From NCBI GenBank assembly GCA_902629495.1, contig CACORA010000018.1:1-38241 (forward strand): 38,241 nucleotides of DNA, read 5' to 3'. Positions 32,864-38,241 of the stretch are shown piece by piece. The notes beneath the pieces are model-generated. The model worked only from the letters and a program-made list of their open reading frames with translations, had not been told where the DNA came from and searched no databases. The translations under genes were made by a program, and so were the position numbers. Each line of letters begins with the position of its first letter. Within the stretch, counting starts at the first letter, position 1. This stretch comes from Planctomycetaceae bacterium. GTDB lineage: Bacteria > Planctomycetota > Planctomycetia > Pirellulales > UBA1268.

Positions 32864-34704
32864 GTGACGACGATACTGTGGAGAGTGTTTGTTTTCGCTC
32901 TGCCCTAAGACAGATTTTCAAAAAAGCACTTATAAAGCTTTCCGAAGATGGCATTGTAGCCATTCATGAGGATGAACTTCTTTCGCTCATTGATCAAGTA
33001 AGAGAAGCCGCTGACCCAAAGTTTGGTGACTACTCCGGAACAATGGCTATGCCGTTGGCAAAAAAAGCTGGAAAAAAACCAAGAGAGATAGCGGCGGCCA
33101 TTATAGATCGACTCGAAGTCGGGGCATTATTTGAAAAACCACCTGAGCCAGTTGGCCCAGGCTTTATCAATGTGCGTATACGGGATGAGGCTTTATCTCA
33201 GGCGATTGTTACAGCCTCAAAGGATTCGAGATTGGGAATAGAGGAAATCCTACACCCAGAAATAATCATTGTTGATTATTCATCTCCCAATGTAGCTAAG
33301 CCAATGCATGTAGGCCATATTCGTTCGACAGTCATTGGGCATGCCTTAGCGAATCTTTTGAAATTTCGTGGTCATCAAGTCATTACAGATAATCATCTGG
33401 GGGATTGGGGAACTCAGTTCGGTATGATTCTTTGGGGTTGGAAACATCTTCGGAATGAGCGTGCGTTCGATGATAATCCAACCGACGAGTTAGGTCGCCT
33501 CTATCGTCTCGTGCGGAAACTCATTGACAAGGACCCTTCGGAATTTATTGAAGATGAAGAGGCTGCAGGGTTACTGGAAAAATTTCCTGATGTAGGGCAG
33601 GAAGTACTTCTCGAGACGGCCAAACTACACGAAGGAGATGAAGAAAACAGAAGGCTGTGGGAAAAATTTATACCCATATGTCGACACGAAATTGACCGAA
33701 TTTATATGAGACTTGATGTTTCATTTGATCATTGGTTGGGAGAGAGTTTCTTCCAGCCAATGTTAGGTGCTGTTGTTGAGGAACTGTCTGCAAAAGGTCT
33801 GGCAAAAGAGGCGCGTGGTGCACTTGGAGTATTTCTCAACGGCGAAGATCAGCCGCCGTTTTTGGTGCGTAAGGCAGACGGTGCTTTTCTGTATGCCACG
33901 ACAGATCTGGCAACTCTTCAATGGAGACATAGAGAATGGAAGCCTGATCGAATTCTCTACGTCGTTGATCATCGCCAAGGCCAGCATTTTAAGCAATTGT
34001 TTGAGACAGCACGCCGGTGGGGGCTCCCTAATTTAGAAAAGGTCAAACTTGAGCATGTTGCTTTTGGAACAGTTCTGGGAGAAGACGGCAAGCCATTCAA
34101 AACACGTGCAGGTGATGCAGTCGGGCTAGAGCCATTGCTTGATGAAGGCGTTGCTCGAGCATTTGATGTTGTGACTTCTGCAGATTTGGAACGAGGTACT
34201 CATATGTCGGAAGCAGAGCGTTTAGATATTGCTGAGGCGGTTGGACTGGGGGCAATAAAGTACGCAGACCTTTCGCAGAATCGCACGACTGATTACGTGT
34301 TCAGTTTCGACAAAATGCTTGAACTGAAGGGAAATACAGCTGCATACATGCAATATGCGGTGGCTCGGGTAGATGGAATTTTTTCTAAGGGAGGTATTGA
34401 TCGAGAGCAGGTGAGAGACAAGGCATTTTTTAAATGTACCGATAATCGCGAAAGAGCGCTCGCAGTAAAGCTTCTTCGTTTTGGTGAAGTTTTAGAGGAT
34501 GTCGAAAGTGATTATCGTCCTAATCTTCTGACGAGTTGGCTTTTTGAGGTAGCATGCGCATACTCAAGCTTTTATGACGCTCTTCCCGTCTTGAAAGCCT
34601 CAGGTGAACAAAAGTCAACACGTCTGACCTTGTGCGATCTTACTGGGCGATCCTTACGATTAGGCCTTGAGTTGCTCGGTATCCAGGTGCCAAACAGAAT
34701 GTGA
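32860..34704 (+). CDS. argS: Arginyl-tRNA synthetase
   Basis: The 614-residue class I synthetase has an N-terminal additional domain, then the HIGH motif in 'SSPNVAKPMHVGHIRSTVIG' (about 143-162). 'DNHLGDWGTQFGMILWG' and the KMSKS-like 'LGEDGKPFKTRAGD' follow. The C-terminal anticodon-binding DALR domain ends in LGIQVPNRM, a standard ArgS ending. It charges tRNA-Arg with arginine. The ATG overlaps the rsfS stop by four bases, making it the last gene of the rpmA-obg-coaX-rsfS-argS run. Confidence 0.98.
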   Translation: MSDDDTVESVCFRSALRQIFKKALIKLSEDGIVAIHEDELLSLIDQVREAADPKFGDYSGTMAMPLAKKAGKKPREIAAAIIDRLEVGALFEKPPEPVGPGFINVRIRDEALSQAIVTASKDSRLGIEEILHPEIIIVDYSSPNVAKPMHVGHIRSTVIGHALANLLKFRGHQVITDNHLGDWGTQFGMILWGWKHLRNERAFDDNPTDELGRLYRLVRKLIDKDPSEFIEDEEAAGLLEKFPDVGQEVLLETAKLHEGDEENRRLWEKFIPICRHEIDRIYMRLDVSFDHWLGESFFQPMLGAVVEELSAKGLAKEARGALGVFLNGEDQPPFLVRKADGAFLYATTDLATLQWRHREWKPDRILYVVDHRQGQHFKQLFETARRWGLPNLEKVKLEHVAFGTVLGEDGKPFKTRAGDAVGLEPLLDEGVARAFDVVTSADLERGTHMSEAERLDIAEAVGLGAIKYADLSQNRTTDYVFSFDKMLELKGNTAAYMQYAVARVDGIFSKGGIDREQVRDKAFFKCTDNRERALAVKLLRFGEVLEDVESDYRPNLLTSWLFEVACAYSSFYDALPVLKASGEQKSTRLTLCDLTGRSLRLGLELLGIQVPNRM

Positions 34705-34791
34705 TTTCGGAATCATGGCTTAGTCTATCCATCACTCGATAACCTATTGGTTGGCCATTCCGGGGCCTGAGTCATTAGCGAATCAGTAATT

Positions 34792-36891
34792 ATGAAAAAA
34801 AAACTGAAGAACATTCGAAACATCGGCATTGTTGCTCACATCGATGCCGGTAAGACAACACTGACTGAACGCATGCTCTTCTACACGCAAACAAGTCATC
34901 GTCTTGGTGAAGTCGATCGAGGTACGACGATTACTGATTTTGATCCAGAAGAGCAGGAACGAGGAATCACTATCTATTCAGCAGCGGTGTCATTTCAATG
35001 GGATGACATGACAATCAATCTCATTGATACTCCAGGGCATGTTGATTTTACTGCCGAAGTTGAACGGAGTCTGCGCGTACTGGATGGAGCGGTTGTAGTT
35101 TTTAGTGCTCGTGAAGGGGTAGAGGCTCAAAGTGAAACAGTTTGGCGTCAGGCGGACAAATATCATGTGCCTCGTGTCGCGCTTATCAATAAACTTGATC
35201 GAGAAGGAGCAGATTTTTTTGGTGTTATCAAACAGATTGAAAGTCGTCTTTCAGCCAAGCCACTTGTCTTGCATATACCATTAGGCATGGGGCCGCCTCA
35301 TGTGAAGAATCCATTTCGAGGACTTGTTGATCTTATAGAAATGCAGTTATTGATATTTCCTGAGAAAGAGGAAGCATTAGCGGGAAAATCATCTCTATCA
35401 GATATTTTACGAGAACCCATTCCTGATGATCTTGGTGATATCGCTGCTGAGTATCGTGAACAATTGATTTCCACGCTCTTCGATTTTTCTGACGAGATTG
35501 CAGAATTGGCCATTGCTGAAGAGTCGATTCCCACTGATCTGATACGAAAAGTAATCCGGGATGCAACTATTCAACAAAAGGTTGTTCCCGTATTGGCGGG
35601 TTCTGCCTTAGACTGCATAGGTATTCAGCCTGTTCTTGACGCTGTGGTGTCGTATTTGCCAAGTCCAGCTGATGTGCCGCCTGTTGAAGGAATGAATCCA
35701 ACCAAAAAAGGTCCTCATCCAATTTCGAGGAAACCTGATCCGGCAGAACCTTTTTGCGGTCTTGTGTTCAAAATAATTGCAGAAAAACACGGTGATCTGC
35801 ATTTTATGCGAGTTTATTCTGGGACGCTCAAAGCAGGCAGTCGAGCATGGAACCCACTTCAACAAAAAAAAGAAAATATTGCACAACTGTGGCATGTTCA
35901 GGCAGATCGCCGTGAACAAGTCCCCCAGTGTGAAGCCGGCGATATTGTTGGGGTGATTGGCCCGAGGTTGAGTGTGACTGGTGACACACTTTGTGATGCA
36001 ACCCATCCAATTGTTCTTGAAACAATACAGTTTCCTGAGACGGTGATTTCTATGGCGATTGAGCCAGAAACTAGCCTCGAGAGAAAAAAACTTGCCGACA
36101 CACTAGAGATGATGAAACGCCAGGATCCAACCTTTCGTGCTGTTGAAAGCGAAGAGACAGGGCAGACACTTATTTCTGGAATGGGGGAACTTCACCTAGA
36201 GGTTATTCGGCATCGCCTGCAGCGAGAATTTAATCTGCGGTGTCGTGTTCATAAGCCTCGTGTGAGCTACAAAGAGACACTTGAGAAAAAAGTTTCAGCC
36301 ACAGGAAAGATTGATCGTCTTGTGAGTGGACAGCAGCTGACGGCTTCAGTATCAGTGCAGGCAGAACCGATTGATGATCAAACAGGTCCCATTGTTGAGC
36401 AGGGATGGTTTCCCGAAAGTGAATCACTGGCAAGCTTTGCTGCAAACATGACTGAGTTTGTTCGAGAGAGTGCTGAGCGAGGTGGTTTGAGGGGATGTCC
36501 TTTGTGGGGAATAAAAATTGTAGTACTCGAAAGCCCTGTTCCTGATCCTCTCCCTTCTGACGTCGCTATACGAATGGCGTCGGCCGAAGCCATCGATAGA
36601 ATACTTGATGCTGCAGGTACCGTACTGCTGGAGCCAATAATGAAATTAGAGGTAAGTGTTCCTGAGGAGCATCTGGGTGATGTCATTAACGATCTTCAGC
36701 AGCGTCGAGCAATTATCACAGCGACTGAGATTCGCGCCGGGATCAATGTGCTCACAGCCGAAGCTCCGTTGGCGAGTATGTTTGGTTATTCAGCAGCTGT
36801 GCGAAGCGTCAGTCAGGGGCGGGCCAGTTTTACCATGGCGCCTCTGAAATATGGCCCAGCTCCTCAGGAGACAGCGGAGTCGTTTGTTTAG
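34792..36891 (+). CDS. Divergent elongation factor G paralogue
   Basis: The 699-residue protein carries all EF-G domains. The G domain has AHIDAGKTT (15-23), DFDPEEQERGITI, DTPGHVDF and NKLD. Domain II runs from about 320 to 410, domain III includes 'ISGMGELHLEVIRHRLQREF', and domains IV and V close it. In domain IV the usual GGRGQYGHV loop is replaced by VSGQQLTASVSV, and the C-terminus is PLKYGPAPQETAESFV. This places it with secondary EF-G types (EF-G2-like) rather than the main translocase. No rpsL, rpsG or tuf gene is beside it. The role could be translocation under special conditions or ribosome recycling. It ends 3 bp from the convergent chitinase gene. Confidence 0.9.
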   Translation: MKKKLKNIRNIGIVAHIDAGKTTLTERMLFYTQTSHRLGEVDRGTTITDFDPEEQERGITIYSAAVSFQWDDMTINLIDTPGHVDFTAEVERSLRVLDGAVVVFSAREGVEAQSETVWRQADKYHVPRVALINKLDREGADFFGVIKQIESRLSAKPLVLHIPLGMGPPHVKNPFRGLVDLIEMQLLIFPEKEEALAGKSSLSDILREPIPDDLGDIAAEYREQLISTLFDFSDEIAELAIAEESIPTDLIRKVIRDATIQQKVVPVLAGSALDCIGIQPVLDAVVSYLPSPADVPPVEGMNPTKKGPHPISRKPDPAEPFCGLVFKIIAEKHGDLHFMRVYSGTLKAGSRAWNPLQQKKENIAQLWHVQADRREQVPQCEAGDIVGVIGPRLSVTGDTLCDATHPIVLETIQFPETVISMAIEPETSLERKKLADTLEMMKRQDPTFRAVESEETGQTLISGMGELHLEVIRHRLQREFNLRCRVHKPRVSYKETLEKKVSATGKIDRLVSGQQLTASVSVQAEPIDDQTGPIVEQGWFPESESLASFAANMTEFVRESAERGGLRGCPLWGIKIVVLESPVPDPLPSDVAIRMASAEAIDRILDAAGTVLLEPIMKLEVSVPEEHLGDVINDLQQRRAIITATEIRAGINVLTAEAPLASMFGYSAAVRSVSQGRASFTMAPLKYGPAPQETAESFV

Positions 36892-36894
36892 TAC

Positions 36895-38241
36895 CTATTC
36901 CCAGTCTGCCTCGAAAGACGTGATCGTTCCGTCTCCTCCAACAATAATCTCATTGGTGAGTGATGAACTTGAGCGAATGGAATCAAATGATTCGCCCATT
37001 ACCCACGAGCGATATGCAGAGTCAATAAGGCTTTCCGGTGAATTGGTTGCATCATTGGAAAGATCCCAAAACATCATGCCACCAAGGCCAAGTTGTTCTG
37101 CCCATTCAGCTTTGAGAGCAATTGACGTTGGTGTCTCAAAGGAACTGAAAATATCTTCGGATGCATTGTAGAGATACGATGCCTGAGCAGAGTCATCCCA
37201 ATAAAGCTGCCATTGACTATCGGGGCTCTGAACTTCAGCAAGCAAATCCTTGTAGTCATAGTTGCCTGCCTCGAATGTTCCAGGAGCAGCTCCAGACGCT
37301 GTTTCGGCATAGCCGCCATCACCACCATCAGCAACTCCGCTCCATGCTCGCGTGTAAATTGGAGCACCGAGGACAATTTGCTCAGGTGCGACTCCCGCAT
37401 CAAGGTATGCCTTGACTGCAGTTTCGATGTCATAGCCACTTGCGTCGCCTGTGAAGGCTGCTTGGTGACCTGTTGTACTTTCCCACGTGCCGTGGAAGTC
37501 GTACGTCATCACATTGAAGAAATCAACCGAAGGCGTGAGGCCAGCTAAGTTGAAGTTGGCAACTTTATCCAAACCCGCAGGAGATGCAACGGATATTTCA
37601 TATGAACGTCCCCTCGATTCACCGAGTGCATCGATTTTTGCGCGAACGTCAGTCATCAACAGAGCATAATTCAAGCCATCGTTTGGACTGGCTGAATTGC
37701 CAGCTTCTCCACCACCGCCTGGGTATTCCCAATCGAAGTCAATGCCATCAAAGACTTCATATTCTGTGAGGAAGCTCACAATCGAGTCAGAGAATGTCTG
37801 TCGACCAGCTTCTGTTGAAACAACAGTGCTGAAATGATCGGAGAGTGTCCAGCCTCCTACTGCTATGCTTACTTTCAGGTGAGGGTACTTGTCTTTGAGT
37901 TGCGACAGTTGGTTGAAATTCCCCCAAACTGTTTGTTCAGACCGTGGGTCTTCTGGAGGATAGTACCAAAGGTCAGCTTCACCACTCACACTTTCATCAG
38001 CAGAAAATCTTTTTTCAACGGCAGCATAGCTGTCGTACAAAGTCATTTCTCCTGCCTCTGTAAGGTTGGCAAAGGAATAGATCAGATGAGTGAGTTTATC
38101 TCCAGGGACGTCATCAAGTTGGTAGTCACGTCCGTAGATGCCCCATTCAGGAAAGTAGGCTGCAAGCACTTTGTCATGCGTTGCGATCGGTGAATCCGAT
38201 GGCGTGGTTGGTGTAACTGGAGTGGGATCAATCACTACTGG
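36895..38241 (-). CDS. GH18 chitinase-like glycoside hydrolase, 5' partial
   Basis: The frame is open to the right edge, so the N-terminus is missing; the GTG at 38235 is probably internal because no signal peptide follows. The visible protein begins with a Pro/Thr linker (PTPVTPTTPSDSP), implying another domain upstream. The catalytic GH18 barrel starts at VLAAYFPEWGIYGRDY; SIAVGGWT (123-130) is the SxGG motif and DGIDFDWE (163-170) the DxxDxDxE motif with catalytic Glu170. 'GGMMFWDLSND' near the end is also typical. It should cleave chitin or related beta-1,4 GlcNAc polymers outside the cytoplasm. About 20 residues after the barrel contain 'IIVGGDGTITSF', a possible short export or anchoring tail. 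Confidence 0.92.
   Translation of the reverse strand, partial: PVVIDPTPVTPTTPSDSPIATHDKVLAAYFPEWGIYGRDYQLDDVPGDKLTHLIYSFANLTEAGEMTLYDSYAAVEKRFSADESVSGEADLWYYPPEDPRSEQTVWGNFNQLSQLKDKYPHLKVSIAVGGWTLSDHFSTVVSTEAGRQTFSDSIVSFLTEYEVFDGIDFDWEYPGGGGEAGNSASPNDGLNYALLMTDVRAKIDALGESRGRSYEISVASPAGLDKVANFNLAGLTPSVDFFNVMTYDFHGTWESTTGHQAAFTGDASGYDIETAVKAYLDAGVAPEQIVLGAPIYTRAWSGVADGGDGGYAETASGAAPGTFEAGNYDYKDLLAEVQSPDSQWQLYWDDSAQASYLYNASEDIFSSFETPTSIALKAEWAEQLGLGGMMFWDLSNDATNSPESLIDSAYRSWVMGESFDSIRSSSSLTNEIIVGGDGTITSFEADWE

Overview
The window looks like a piece of a planctomycete chromosome, possibly from a marine member of the Pirellulales or a relative. This rests on a PEGA-domain lipoprotein, a formylglycine-type sulfatase, a PP2C phosphatase with a membrane hairpin, a divergent extra EF-G, many secreted or membrane proteins without clear homologues, and weak or absent Shine-Dalgarno sequences before many genes. 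Base composition is moderate, by eye somewhat below 50% GC. No rRNA, tRNA, CRISPR array, insertion sequence or prophage was seen, so nothing marks the window as a mobile island.

Left part (1-4732): a reverse-strand LptF/LptG-type permease cut by the window edge, a membrane-anchored PP2C phosphatase (reverse), a PEGA lipoprotein coupled to a phenylacetate-CoA-ligase-like enzyme and a DUF971 protein (forward), and a convergent AhpD-like CxxC protein (reverse).

Central operons (4843-17274): carB, a Baeyer-Villiger-type flavin monooxygenase and a fused RlmKL 23S rRNA methyltransferase are tightly packed. A complete branched-chain amino-acid-type ABC transporter (livK-H-M-G-F order) follows. Its LivG ATPase is the most unusual object here. 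About 175 residues containing two predicted membrane helices are inserted between Walker A and the Q-loop, and the signature and H-loop motifs are lost. LivF has a changed signature motif.

Middle (17315-26658): recQ (reverse), myo-inositol-phosphate synthase (forward), small membrane proteins, a secreted sulfatase, a small two-helix membrane protein that appears frameshifted at a T7 tract, a long gene-poor stretch, a secreted PAP2-like protein, and aroB coupled to a small unknown gene (reverse).

Right part (26742-38241): an unknown anchored protein followed by a ParA ATPase, a reverse-strand broken gene, a secreted unknown protein, then a compact housekeeping run (rpmA, obg, coaX, rsfS, argS) and a divergent EF-G. 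A GH18 chitinase-like gene enters from the right edge on the reverse strand. The two most protein-like broken reading frames (22997-23292 and 28101-28551) can all be repaired by adding one base to an A/T run, so homopolymer undercalling should be excluded before calling them pseudogenes.
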